Shown here piece by piece: positions 6,907 through 15,062 of a DNA stretch of 24,400 bases. Origin of the DNA: DATCVR01 sp036566745 (GTDB lineage Bacteria; Actinomycetota; Actinomycetes; Jiangellales; Jiangellaceae); NCBI GenBank assembly GCA_036566745.1, contig DATCVR010000219.1:1-24400 (forward strand), in the 5' to 3' direction. The stretch's first letter is position 1. Each line of letters starts with the position of its first letter. A model generated the notes under the pieces. That model searched no databases. It saw nothing but the letters and a program-made list of their open reading frames with translations, and had not been told where the DNA came from. A program made the position numbers and the translations under genes.

Positions 6907-7731
6907 ATGAACATCGCGCTGTCCGCCCTGGTCGTGATCGCCGTGACCGCCGTGGCGGTCACGGCGATGCTCGTGGTGCGGCGCAGCGCGCCGGACGGGA
7001 GCTATTTCCACGACGGTGATCGCGCCGCGGGTGTGTTCGGGGTGTTGGCGACCGGGTTCGCGGTGCTGTTGGGGTTCGTGGTGTTCCTGGCCTTCGCCAG
7101 CTACGACGCGGCGAGGTCGGGCGCGGAGGACGAAGCCCTGATCGTGGCGCAGCAGGTCGAGACGGCGCAGTTCTTCCCGCCGCCGGTCGCCGGTGAGCTC
7201 ACCGGAGAGCTGGTCTGCTACGCGCGGTCGGTGGCTGGAGTGCAGTGGGACCGCATGGAGGCCGGCACCCTGGGCGAGGAGGTCAACCCGTGGAGTGCGG
7301 AGCTGTTTCGGACGTTGCGCGGCATCGATCCGCAGACGACCACCGAGGAGGCGGCCTTCAGCACCTGGCTGGGCCAGCGGGAGGCTCGGGAGACGGCTCG
7401 CAACGACCGCATCCATGGAGCGGCGGGTGTGATCCCTGCGCCGCTGTGGCTGGTGCTGTTCTTCACCTCCGGGCTGATCCTCGTGTACATGCTGTTCTTC
7501 GCCGACAGCGGGGAGCGGGCCGTCGTCCAGGCACTCCTCATGGGCACGGTGGCCTCCGTCATCACGGCGACGTTGTTGCTGCTCAGCTCGCTCAACGACC
7601 CGTTCCACGACGGCATCGGCGGCCTGCGGCCGGTGGCCATGGAGCGGGCGTTGCAGATCATCGATCAGGAGCTCGACATCGCCGGCTACGACGAGCGTCC
7701 GCCCTGTGACGCGCGCGGAAACGCGCTGTAG
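6907..7731 (+). CDS. DUF4239 (bestrophin-like) membrane protein, 274 aa
   Basis: Hydrophobic segments are at about 4-24, 42-65, 179-198 and 205-229. A soluble domain (66-178) sits between the second and third helices, rich in Glu and Arg. GVFGVLATGFAVLLGFVVFLAF and the LNDPF motif after the fourth helix (229-233) fit DUF4239, often labelled bestrophin-like in annotation pipelines. An ion-channel role is suggested by that label only and is unproven. A second member of the same family follows after 9 bases, so the two may act as a pair. Confidence 0.78.
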   Translation: MNIALSALVVIAVTAVAVTAMLVVRRSAPDGSYFHDGDRAAGVFGVLATGFAVLLGFVVFLAFASYDAARSGAEDEALIVAQQVETAQFFPPPVAGELTGELVCYARSVAGVQWDRMEAGTLGEEVNPWSAELFRTLRGIDPQTTTEEAAFSTWLGQREARETARNDRIHGAAGVIPAPLWLVLFFTSGLILVYMLFFADSGERAVVQALLMGTVASVITATLLLLSSLNDPFHDGIGGLRPVAMERALQIIDQELDIAGYDERPPCDARGNAL

Positions 7732-7740
7732 GGCCGTTCG

Positions 7741-8532
7741 GTGACGTGGTTGAGCTCGCTGCCGGTCGCGGCCCTCGTCGCCGGCTGGCTCGCGGTCGCG
7801 CTGCTCGTCGTCGTCCTCACCCGGCTGGCCATCCGCGCGCTGGTGCCGGCCGCGGAGTACGACGAGGTCCAGCGGATCGCCTCGCCGCTGATGCCGGCCC
7901 TGGGCGCTGCCTTCGCGATCCTGACCGCTCTGACGTTGTCCAGCGAGGCCGGGTACCTGCGGGCCGCCGAGGGCAACGTGAGCGACGAGGCGGCCGCGGC
8001 CTCGCGCCTGGCCTGGGCGGCGACCAGTCCGGGAGCGCGGTCAGAGCCGATCCATGCGGCATTGCGCGAGTACCTGCGCACCACCAGGACCAGGGAATGG
8101 CGCGGTGACGCGGCCGCCAGCGGAGACGACCCGGCGACCGAACGTGCCATCGCCGACCTCGAGCGCGCGGTGCGCTCCGAGGCCGCGCGGTCCGAGCTGG
8201 GGACACCGGCCAGCACCGAGCTCCTCGCCTCGGTCGACGCCGTGACGAGCATCCGCCGCGCCCGCATCGCTGCCGCGGACCGTGAGATTCCCGCCCTCTA
8301 CGTCGTCACCCTGGTGGCGAGCGGAGTGGCGCTGATCGCCAACGCCGGGGCGCTGGCCTTCCGCAGCAGCACGCGGACCGCGATGCTGGTCGTCGGCCTC
8401 GCGAGCGTGGTGGGCCTGAGCTTCGCGCTCCTCTTCTCGCTCAGCGCGCCGTGGCGGGGTCCGCTCACGGTGAGCGGGGATCCGATCGACGCGATCGTGC
8501 GCGACCTGGACACCGGCTTCTTCGACAGCTAG
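7741..8532 (+). CDS. Second DUF4239-like membrane protein, 263 aa
   Basis: The topology matches the preceding gene: helices at about 8-34, 48-68, 183-207 and 213-235 with a cytoplasmic-like Ala/Arg/Glu domain (69-182) between the middle pair. SPLMPALGAAFAILTALTLSSEAGYL aligns in position with the second helix of the first copy. The end of helix 4 has the SLSAPWRGPLTV form that corresponds to the LxxPF element. Start is GTG 7741, with AGGG shortly upstream. The two proteins are divergent enough that they are a tandem pair rather than a recent duplication. Confidence 0.72.
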   Translation: MTWLSSLPVAALVAGWLAVALLVVVLTRLAIRALVPAAEYDEVQRIASPLMPALGAAFAILTALTLSSEAGYLRAAEGNVSDEAAAASRLAWAATSPGARSEPIHAALREYLRTTRTREWRGDAAASGDDPATERAIADLERAVRSEAARSELGTPASTELLASVDAVTSIRRARIAAADREIPALYVVTLVASGVALIANAGALAFRSSTRTAMLVVGLASVVGLSFALLFSLSAPWRGPLTVSGDPIDAIVRDLDTGFFDS

Positions 8533-8673
8533 CCCCGGGGCGCCGGACGACGCGGTCTTCATCCTCCTCGGGTGATGCGGCGCGGGTGCTTCGGCGCGAG
8601 GGTGACGTGGTGTCGCGCCAGTTGCTGTGCGCGGCGCCGCGTGCGCTTCCGGCTACCGGGGGAGAGGGTTTCG

Positions 8674-9141
8674 ATGGGCAACCCAGACGTCGACGAGTTG
8701 GGGCCGGTCGACTGGATCGTGGTCGAGTTCCCGGGCAGCACGTTCAACGGCGAGATCGCGCCGGCGCTCCAGGACCTCGTCGAGCGCGACCTGGTCCGAG
8801 TCCTCGACCTCTTGATGCTCAAGAAGGATGCCGACGGCGAACTCGAGGCGTTCGAGCTGTCCGACCTGGGCTTGGACGAGATCGGCGAGCTGCGCTCCTA
8901 CGAGACCGAGCTGGCGATGCTGCTCAGCGAGGACGACGTCACCGCGGTGGCCGCCGCGGTCGAGCCCGGCAGCTCGGCCGCCGTGCTGGTGTGGGAGAAC
9001 ACCTGGGCCGCGCCGTTCGCCTCCGCAGTGCGCCGCTCCGGCGGCCAGCTCGTCGCCAGCGGCCGCATCCCCATCCAGGCCCTATTGGCCGCGGTCGAAG
9101 CCGACGAGCAAGCGGAGTCCGCAGATCGGGAAGGTGACTGA
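8674..9141 (+). CDS. DUF6325-family protein, 155 aa
   Basis: GPVDWIVVEFPGSTFNGEIAP at the start, then LVERDLVRVLDLLMLKKD, an acidic middle stretch and AAVLVWENTWAAPFASAVR near the end match the DUF6325/DUF1269-like proteins. These are small soluble proteins of unknown function, frequently beside SHOCT-type short proteins. ATG 8674 is chosen over an in-frame upstream start at 8572 because GGGGGAGAGG precedes it and the upstream codons are Arg/Cys-rich noise. It ends 1 base before the next gene and appears to open the operon that contains cydAB. Confidence 0.8.
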   Translation: MGNPDVDELGPVDWIVVEFPGSTFNGEIAPALQDLVERDLVRVLDLLMLKKDADGELEAFELSDLGLDEIGELRSYETELAMLLSEDDVTAVAAAVEPGSSAAVLVWENTWAAPFASAVRRSGGQLVASGRIPIQALLAAVEADEQAESADREGD

Positions 9142-9142
9142 C

Positions 9143-9295
9143 ATGCCTCTGGCCAGACGACGCATGCGCCGTGCCGCGGTGATCGGACCCGCGCCGGTGG
9201 CGCGCACAGCCACGACCGTCGCCACTGCCGCCGTGGTGGCCCGTGGGGTCAACCGGCGAACGGACCGGCGAGACGACCGCAGAGACCGACGCTGA
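9143..9295 (+). CDS. Basic 50-aa companion peptide of the DUF6325 gene
   Basis: ATG 9143 follows the DUF6325 stop by one base and has GGGAAGG upstream, so it is translated with it. The peptide begins MPLARRRMRRAAVIGPAPVA, continues with an Ala/Thr/Val stretch and ends in Arg/Asp repeats (RRTDRRDDRRDRR). Short proteins at this position in related operons usually carry the same RRxxxRAAVIG-like start followed by a SHOCT domain; here the SHOCT part is missing. The gene may be a truncated version or a distinct short family. Function is unknown. Confidence 0.6.
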   Translation: MPLARRRMRRAAVIGPAPVARTATTVATAAVVARGVNRRTDRRDDRRDRR

Positions 9296-9322
9296 CGGCC
9301 GACGAGGAATCGAGAGTTCGGC

Positions 9323-10759
9323 GTGATCGCGACGCTCGACACCCTCACTGTGGTCGCCGCCGTTGATCCGGTCCAGTGGGCCAGGGCGCAGATGGCGTTC
9401 ACCCTGGCCTTCCACATCATCCTCGTGCCGCTCGGGGTGTCGTGGGCGTTCATGACGCTGATCGCCAACTACCGAGCACTGCGGCACGACGACCGTGACG
9501 CCCTCCTGTTGGCGCAGCGCTGGTCGACGTACATGGCCGTGACCTTCGCCGTGGGCGCGGTCACCGGCACCGTGCTGAGCTTCGAGTTCGGCCTGCTCTG
9601 GCCGCGGTTCATGGGGCAATGGGGCGAGGCCTTCGGCATTCCCTTCGCGTTCGAGGGGGTGTTCTTCTTCACCGAGGCGATCTTCATCGCGATCTACCTC
9701 TTCGGCTGGCGCCGGCTCAAGCCGTGGGCGCACTTCTGGACCGGCGTGCCCATCGTCGTGGCCGGGATCTTCGGCAGCGTCTCGGTCGTCGCGGCGAACG
9801 CCTGGATGAACGCGCCGTCCGGATTCACCCTCGACTCGGATGGCGCGGTGGTCGAGGTCGACCCGGTCGAGGTGATCTTCAACGATTCGATGCCCCTGCA
9901 AGCGGCCCACATGGTGGTCGCCGCCTACCTCGTGGGCGGGTTCCTGGTCGCCTCGGTGTACGCCATGGGCATGCTGCGCGGCCGGCGCAACCGTTACCAC
10001 CACCTCGGCTTCGTGATCGCGTTCAGCGTCGCGGCGATCGCGGCGCCGGTCCAGATGGGCGTCGGCGACGCGCTGGCCCGCTGGGTGTACAACAACCAGC
10101 CCATCAAGTTCGCGGCCATCGAGCTGGTACCCGAGACCACCAGCGACGTACCGGAGACCATCCTGGGCCGGCTCAACGACGACGGCACGGTGAGCGGCGG
10201 CATCAAGATCCCCGGCCTGGCGTCCTGGCTGTCCGACCCGAGCACGGGCACGTCCACGATCGTGCAGGGCCTGGACACCGTGCCCGCGGACGAACGGCCG
10301 ACCATCAAGCAGACCAACACCGTCCACCTGGCCTGGGACGTCATGGTGGGACTGGGGACGCTGCTGTTCCTGTTGTCCGTGTGGTACGGCGCCAGCTGGG
10401 CCTTCCGCCGCCGGATGCCGGCGAGCCGATGGTTCCTGCGGGCCGCTGCCGGCTCCGGTGTCCTCGCGGTGATCGCCATGGAGGCCGGCTGGGTGGTGAC
10501 CGAGGTCGGTCGCCAGCCCTGGATCGTCTACAAGTACATGAAGGTCGAGGACGCCGCCACGAGCAACACCGGCGTCTGGATCACGTTCGCCGCCGTCGTG
10601 GTCCTCTACATCGGCGTGGGCATCACGACGATCCTCGTCCTGCGCGGCATGAGCAGGCGCTTCCGCAGAGCCGGGGGGTTCACCGACCACGACGCCCCCT
10701 ACGGCCCGAGCGCACCGCTCACGCCACCCACGCCAGCTGAGGACGAGGTCGTGCCGTGA
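9323..10759 (+). CDS. cydA: Cytochrome bd quinol oxidase subunit I
   Basis: This subunit oxidises quinol and reduces O2 to water in the cytoplasmic membrane. His31 (AFHIILVPLGVS), Glu111 and Glu118 (EGVFFFTE), His196 (QAAHMVVAAY), Lys262 and Glu267 (IKFAAIE) and Met341 (HLAWDVMVG) correspond to the haem and quinol-site residues of known CydA. GRQPW (396-400) is the family signature. The Q-loop region after GDALARWVYNNQP is of the short type. Length 478 aa is normal. The GTG at 9323 is used; only a loose GAGGA precedes it. It overlaps cydB by GTGA. No cydCD transporter genes, needed for bd assembly in many bacteria, are in the window. Confidence 0.96.
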   Translation: MIATLDTLTVVAAVDPVQWARAQMAFTLAFHIILVPLGVSWAFMTLIANYRALRHDDRDALLLAQRWSTYMAVTFAVGAVTGTVLSFEFGLLWPRFMGQWGEAFGIPFAFEGVFFFTEAIFIAIYLFGWRRLKPWAHFWTGVPIVVAGIFGSVSVVAANAWMNAPSGFTLDSDGAVVEVDPVEVIFNDSMPLQAAHMVVAAYLVGGFLVASVYAMGMLRGRRNRYHHLGFVIAFSVAAIAAPVQMGVGDALARWVYNNQPIKFAAIELVPETTSDVPETILGRLNDDGTVSGGIKIPGLASWLSDPSTGTSTIVQGLDTVPADERPTIKQTNTVHLAWDVMVGLGTLLFLLSVWYGASWAFRRRMPASRWFLRAAAGSGVLAVIAMEAGWVVTEVGRQPWIVYKYMKVEDAATSNTGVWITFAAVVVLYIGVGITTILVLRGMSRRFRRAGGFTDHDAPYGPSAPLTPPTPAEDEVVP

Positions 10760-11841
10760 GCACCGCGGTCGCTGTGGTGCTCATGCTGGCCGTGGTCGCG
10801 TACGCGGTCTTCGGGGGCGCCGACTTCGGGGCAGGTTTCTGGGACCTGACGGCGGGCGGGGCGGAGCGTGGCCGGCGGCCGCGGGGCGTCGTCGAACGCT
10901 CGATCGGCCCGGTCTGGGAGGCCAACCACGTCTGGTTGATCTTCGCCTTCGTCGTGCTGTGGACGTCGTTCCCGGAGGCCTACGCCTCGATCACACTCAC
11001 CCTGTTCGTGCCCCTGAGCATCGCCGCGCTCGGCATCGTCCTGCGGGGGGCGAGCTTCGCGTTCCGGAAGGCGGTCGTGACGACACGGGACCGCCGCAAC
11101 TTCGGCGCGGCGTTCGCCGTCTCGTCCGTGGTGGTGCCCTACTCGATGGGCGCCATCGCCGGCGGCATCGCCTCCGGCCGGGTGCCCGCCGGCGGCCGGG
11201 CCGGAGACCCGGTGGAGAGCTGGGTCAACCCGAGCTCGATCCTCGGTGGCGTCCTGGCCGTCGCGGCGGTCGCCTACCTGTCCGCCGCCTACCTGGTCTG
11301 GGACGCTCGGCGGCTGGGCGACAGCGACCTGGCCGAGTACTTCCGCCGGAGGACCGTGATCGCCGCCATCGCCGTCGCGGTCATCGCCACTGCCGGCGTC
11401 TTCGTGCTGCGCGCCGACGCGCCCTACGTCTTCGACGGATTGACGTCGCGGGCTCTTCCGCTGGTGATCCTCAGCGTCGGGTGCGGAGCGGGGGCGCTCG
11501 TGGTGCTCGTCCGCGGCGCTGCGCGGGGCGGCCGGCTGCTCGCCGTGGTGGCGGTGGCCGGCGTCGTCTCCGCCTGGGGAGTGGCGCAGTGGCCGTACCT
11601 GTTGCCGGAGAGCCTCACGGTCTCGGCGGCGGCGGCACCCTCCGGAACCCTGGGCGCGGTCCTGGCGGTGGTCGTGCTCGCGGCGGTCGTCGTCCTCCCG
11701 GGCTTCGGCCTGCTCTATGTCCTGGACCAGAAGGGCCTCCTGCCGGAGGAGGGTGCCGATGACGCCGGGGACCGGGTACCCCGGCGCCAGGCCACCGATG
11801 CCGACCCCGGCCCTACCCCACCTGCCAACCTGAAGGAGTGA
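10756..11841 (+). CDS. cydB: Cytochrome bd quinol oxidase subunit II
   Basis: The partner of CydA, a multi-helix membrane protein of 361 aa. AVFGGADFGAGFWDL (17-31) and IGPVWEANHVWLIFAFVVLW (50-69) are the two strongly conserved CydB blocks; FPEAYASI follows. Several further hydrophobic helices and a C-terminal LYVLDQKGLL follow, then a hydrophilic Pro/Asp-rich tail. The GTG start shares bases with the cydA stop (GTGA), so its translation is coupled. Its own stop again overlaps a GTG of the next frame, although that gene probably starts 9 bases later. Confidence 0.95.
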   Translation: MSTAVAVVLMLAVVAYAVFGGADFGAGFWDLTAGGAERGRRPRGVVERSIGPVWEANHVWLIFAFVVLWTSFPEAYASITLTLFVPLSIAALGIVLRGASFAFRKAVVTTRDRRNFGAAFAVSSVVVPYSMGAIAGGIASGRVPAGGRAGDPVESWVNPSSILGGVLAVAAVAYLSAAYLVWDARRLGDSDLAEYFRRRTVIAAIAVAVIATAGVFVLRADAPYVFDGLTSRALPLVILSVGCGAGALVVLVRGAARGGRLLAVVAVAGVVSAWGVAQWPYLLPESLTVSAAAAPSGTLGAVLAVVVLAAVVVLPGFGLLYVLDQKGLLPEEGADDAGDRVPRRQATDADPGPTPPANLKE

Positions 11842-11846
11842 GGACC

Positions 11847-13709
11847 GTGAACCTCACGACGTCGCCGTTCCCACCGATCGCCGACTACGCGTTCCTGTCG
11901 AACTGTCACACCGGCGCGCTCGTCGCTCCGGACGGCTCGGTGGACTGGCTGTGCATGCCGGCCTTCGACTCGCCGAGTACGTTCGGGAACCTCCTCGATC
12001 GCGGGGCCGGCTCCTTCCGGTTCGGCCCGTACGGAATCAACGTGCCCACCGCGCGGACGTACGTGCCCGGGACGAACGTGCTCACGACCACCTGGCACAC
12101 CCCGGGTGGGTGGATCCTCGTCCACGACGCCCTCACGATGGCGCCGCGCCAGCGCCCGGACACGGTCACGCCACACACCAGGCCACCCGCCGACGACGAC
12201 GCCGACCATGTGCTGGTGCGCACGGCCGAGTGTCTCGAGGGCACGGTCGAGATCGAGCTGGTCTGCGAGCCGGCCTTCGACTATGGCCGCGAACCCGGCG
12301 GGTGGACGCTGGTCGACGACGCCAGCCACGCGGCCGACGCAGCCGGAGCGGGGCAGACCTTCCGGCTCAGCACCGACCTGTCGATCGGCATCGAAGGCAA
12401 CTCGGCCCGTGCCCGCCACGTGCTGTCGAAGGGCGAGCGGGCCTATTGTGCGCTGTCGTGGGCCGAGGGCCTCGCCTCGCCCGCTGACGTCGACGACGCC
12501 GTGGCACGCATCGACCGGACGGTCCAGTTCTGGCGCAGCTGGCTCGCCCGGGCACGCATCCCCGACCACCCCCTGCGGCACCCGATCGAGCGCTCCGCGC
12601 TGACGATCAAGGGCCTGACCTACATGCCCACCGGCGCCACGGTGGCCGCCTTGACGACCTCACTGCCGGAGACCCCAGGCGGCGAACGCAACTGGGACTA
12701 CCGGTACACCTGGATGCGGGACACCACGTTCACCCTGCAGGCCTTGCACTTCCTCAACCTGGACTGGGAAGCCGACGAGTTCATGCAGTTCGTCGCCGAC
12801 GTGGAGCCGAACGAGGACGGCAGCCTGCAGATCATGTACGGGATCGACGGCCGGCGGGACCTGACGGAGACCACCCGCGACGAGCTGTCGGGCTACGAGG
12901 GCGCCCGACCGGTGCGGATCGGGAACGGCGCGTTCCAGCAGCGCCAGAACGACGTGTTCGGAACGGTGCTCGACGCGCTGCTGTTGCACACGCGCCGCAG
13001 CAAGCGGCTGCCGCGCCGCCTGTGGCCGCTCGTCCAGTCGCAGGCGCAGGGCGCCATCGCGGCCTGGCGCGAGCCGGACCAGGGGATCTGGGAGGCCCGC
13101 GGGGAACCTCAGCACTACGTCTCGTCGAAGCTGATGGGCTGGGTCGCCCTGGACCGTGCCGCCAAGCTGGCGGCGATCCGCGACGACCCCAAGCTCGAAC
13201 AGGAGTGGGCGGAGACCGCCGAGGAGATCCGGGCGGACATCCTCGAGCACGGCGTCAGCGACCGCGGAGTCCTGCGTCAGCACTACGACACCGACGCACT
13301 CGACGCCTCGACCTTGCTGGCGGCGCTGTTCGGCTTCCTGCCCGGCAGCGACGAGCGGATGAAGAACACGGTCGAGGCGATCGCGTCGGAGCTCACCGAG
13401 CACGGATTCGTGCTGCGCTATCGCACCGACGAGACCGACGACGGGCTGTCGGGGAAGGAAGGCACCTTCCTGATCTGCTCGTTCTGGCTGGTGTCCGCCC
13501 TGACCATCGTGGGGGAGATGCGGCAGGCGAGCGACCTGATGGAACGTCTGCTGCCGATCGCCTCGCCGCTCGGGCTGTACGCCGAGGAGTTCGAGGTCGA
13601 TCGTGCCCGCCACCTCGGCAACTTCCCGCAGGCCTTCTCGCACCTCGCGCTGATCGAGGCCGCGGGTCGGATCGTCCTGCGCGACCGGCTGGATGAATTG
13701 TCGATATGA
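11847..13709 (+). CDS. Glycoside hydrolase family 15 protein (glucoamylase/trehalase-like), 620 aa
   Basis: PPIADYAFLSNCHTGALVAPDGSVDWLCMPAFDSPSTFG is the N-terminal pattern of bacterial GH15, split here across residues about 7-50. ERNWDYRYTWMRDTTFTL opens the (alpha/alpha)6 barrel. GIWEARG puts a likely general acid at Glu416, and AEEFEVD with GNFPQAFSH puts the general base at Glu580 or Glu581. Family members release glucose from trehalose, maltodextrins or glycogen; actinobacterial relatives include trehalases. No signal peptide is seen, so the enzyme is cytoplasmic. A GTG at 11838 is possible, but AAGGAG overlaps it and is spaced 8 bases from the GTG at 11847, which is therefore used. The stop overlaps the next start as ATGA. 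Confidence 0.9.
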   Translation: MNLTTSPFPPIADYAFLSNCHTGALVAPDGSVDWLCMPAFDSPSTFGNLLDRGAGSFRFGPYGINVPTARTYVPGTNVLTTTWHTPGGWILVHDALTMAPRQRPDTVTPHTRPPADDDADHVLVRTAECLEGTVEIELVCEPAFDYGREPGGWTLVDDASHAADAAGAGQTFRLSTDLSIGIEGNSARARHVLSKGERAYCALSWAEGLASPADVDDAVARIDRTVQFWRSWLARARIPDHPLRHPIERSALTIKGLTYMPTGATVAALTTSLPETPGGERNWDYRYTWMRDTTFTLQALHFLNLDWEADEFMQFVADVEPNEDGSLQIMYGIDGRRDLTETTRDELSGYEGARPVRIGNGAFQQRQNDVFGTVLDALLLHTRRSKRLPRRLWPLVQSQAQGAIAAWREPDQGIWEARGEPQHYVSSKLMGWVALDRAAKLAAIRDDPKLEQEWAETAEEIRADILEHGVSDRGVLRQHYDTDALDASTLLAALFGFLPGSDERMKNTVEAIASELTEHGFVLRYRTDETDDGLSGKEGTFLICSFWLVSALTIVGEMRQASDLMERLLPIASPLGLYAEEFEVDRARHLGNFPQAFSHLALIEAAGRIVLRDRLDELSI

Positions 13710-15052
13710 ACGGGACCGCTGACCCTGTGCTCGTCCTCGGTGGTGGACTGGCGGGTGTCACCTGCGCGCGGACACTGGGCGACGAGGGCGTCGACGTGAC
13801 GCTGGTGGACCGCAACGACTACAACCAGTTCCAGCCCCTGCTGTACCAGGTGGCCAGCTCGCAGCTGCCGGCCGCGGACATCGCCCGGCCGCATCGGACG
13901 ATCTTCAAGGACCATCCCTCGGTGGAGGTCGTCACCGCGCACGTCGCGGCGGCCAGGCTGGCCGATCGCAGCCTGGTCCTGTCCGACGGGCGGACGCTCA
14001 CCGGGTCACACGTCGTGATGGCCGCGGGAGCACGGCCGAACTTCTTCGGGGTGCCGGGGGCCGCCGAACACGCGTTCCCGCTGTACTCCGTGGCCGATGC
14101 GGAACGGCTGCGGCTGCACCTTCAGCAGCTGCTGCAGGAAGCGGCGGCCGGCGGCGGGTCCAACGAGCCCGGCACGCTCGACGTCGTGGTGGTGGGCGGA
14201 GGGCCCACCGGCGTCGAGACCACGGGTGCCCTGGCCGAGCTGATGGACGCCCTGCACGCCACCGGGCAGCTCGAGCGCGCGGGTCGCATCACCATCGTCG
14301 ACCGCGGGCCCGCCCTGCTCGGCCAGTTCTCGTCCAAGGCGCACGATTACGCCGTCCGGAAGCTCACCGAGGTGGGCGCGGAGGTCAAGCTCGGCGTCGG
14401 CGTCACGGCGGTTCATCCCGACCGGGTCGAGTTCGACGACGGCAGCTCGATCTTGGCCCGGACGGTCGTGTGGGGAGGCGGCGAGTCGGGCTCGGCCGTC
14501 GCGCAGACCGCTGGACCCGTCCCGGGGAGGGGCGGGCGACTCGACGTCCGTCCGGACCTGACCGTCGACGGCTATCCCGGCGTCTACGCCGTGGGGGACG
14601 TCGCGAACATCCCCTCGGGCGACGACGCCGCCGGGCCCTGGCCGCAGCTGGGCTCGGTGGCGCAGCAGTCGGGCCGGTGGGCGGCCGAGAACATCCTGCG
14701 CGAGCTGCGGAACGAGCCGACCAGGCCCTTCGGGTACAAGGACAAGGGCATCATGGCGATGATCGGGCGCAACGCCGCGGTCGCCGAGGTGGGCAAGCAC
14801 CGCCACCAGGTCGAGGGGCCCCTGGCGTTCGCTGCCTGGCTCGGCGTGCACGTGATGCTGATGAGCGGGGTGCACAGCAAGACCGACGCGTTCCTCACCT
14901 GGGCGTGGGACTACTTCGACCGCGACCACGCCGCCACCATCGAGGCGTCGTCAGCCCCGCGGCGCATCGCGTGGGCCGGCGAGGACGAGGATCTGCCGAC
15001 CATCTCGCTGGACCGGCCTGGACACCCAGGCGCCGGCCCGCCAACCGTCTGA
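13706..15052 (+). CDS. ndh: Type II NADH dehydrogenase (NDH-2), 448 aa
   Basis: A single-subunit flavoenzyme that passes electrons from NADH to quinone without proton pumping. VLVLGGGLAGVTCARTL (8-24) binds FAD and VVVVGGGPTGVETTGALAEL (160-179) binds NADH. GVYAVGDVANIP (292-303) is the second FAD contact and AQQSG (319-323) is near the quinone site. The C-terminal part (FAAWLGVHVMLMSGV) is the amphipathic membrane anchor. It is translationally coupled to GH15 by an ATGA overlap and lies 10 bases before the GMC oxidoreductase gene. In this operon it would feed quinol to the bd oxidase encoded upstream. Confidence 0.92.
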   Translation: MNGTADPVLVLGGGLAGVTCARTLGDEGVDVTLVDRNDYNQFQPLLYQVASSQLPAADIARPHRTIFKDHPSVEVVTAHVAAARLADRSLVLSDGRTLTGSHVVMAAGARPNFFGVPGAAEHAFPLYSVADAERLRLHLQQLLQEAAAGGGSNEPGTLDVVVVGGGPTGVETTGALAELMDALHATGQLERAGRITIVDRGPALLGQFSSKAHDYAVRKLTEVGAEVKLGVGVTAVHPDRVEFDDGSSILARTVVWGGGESGSAVAQTAGPVPGRGGRLDVRPDLTVDGYPGVYAVGDVANIPSGDDAAGPWPQLGSVAQQSGRWAAENILRELRNEPTRPFGYKDKGIMAMIGRNAAVAEVGKHRHQVEGPLAFAAWLGVHVMLMSGVHSKTDAFLTWAWDYFDRDHAATIEASSAPRRIAWAGEDEDLPTISLDRPGHPGAGPPTV

Positions 15053-15062
15053 GGAGGCCGTC

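Noticed and set aside
8939..10690. 583-codon minus-strand open frame
   Set aside because: Antisense to cydA and the DUF6325 gene; no recognisable domain, His/Gln/Asp-rich translation.
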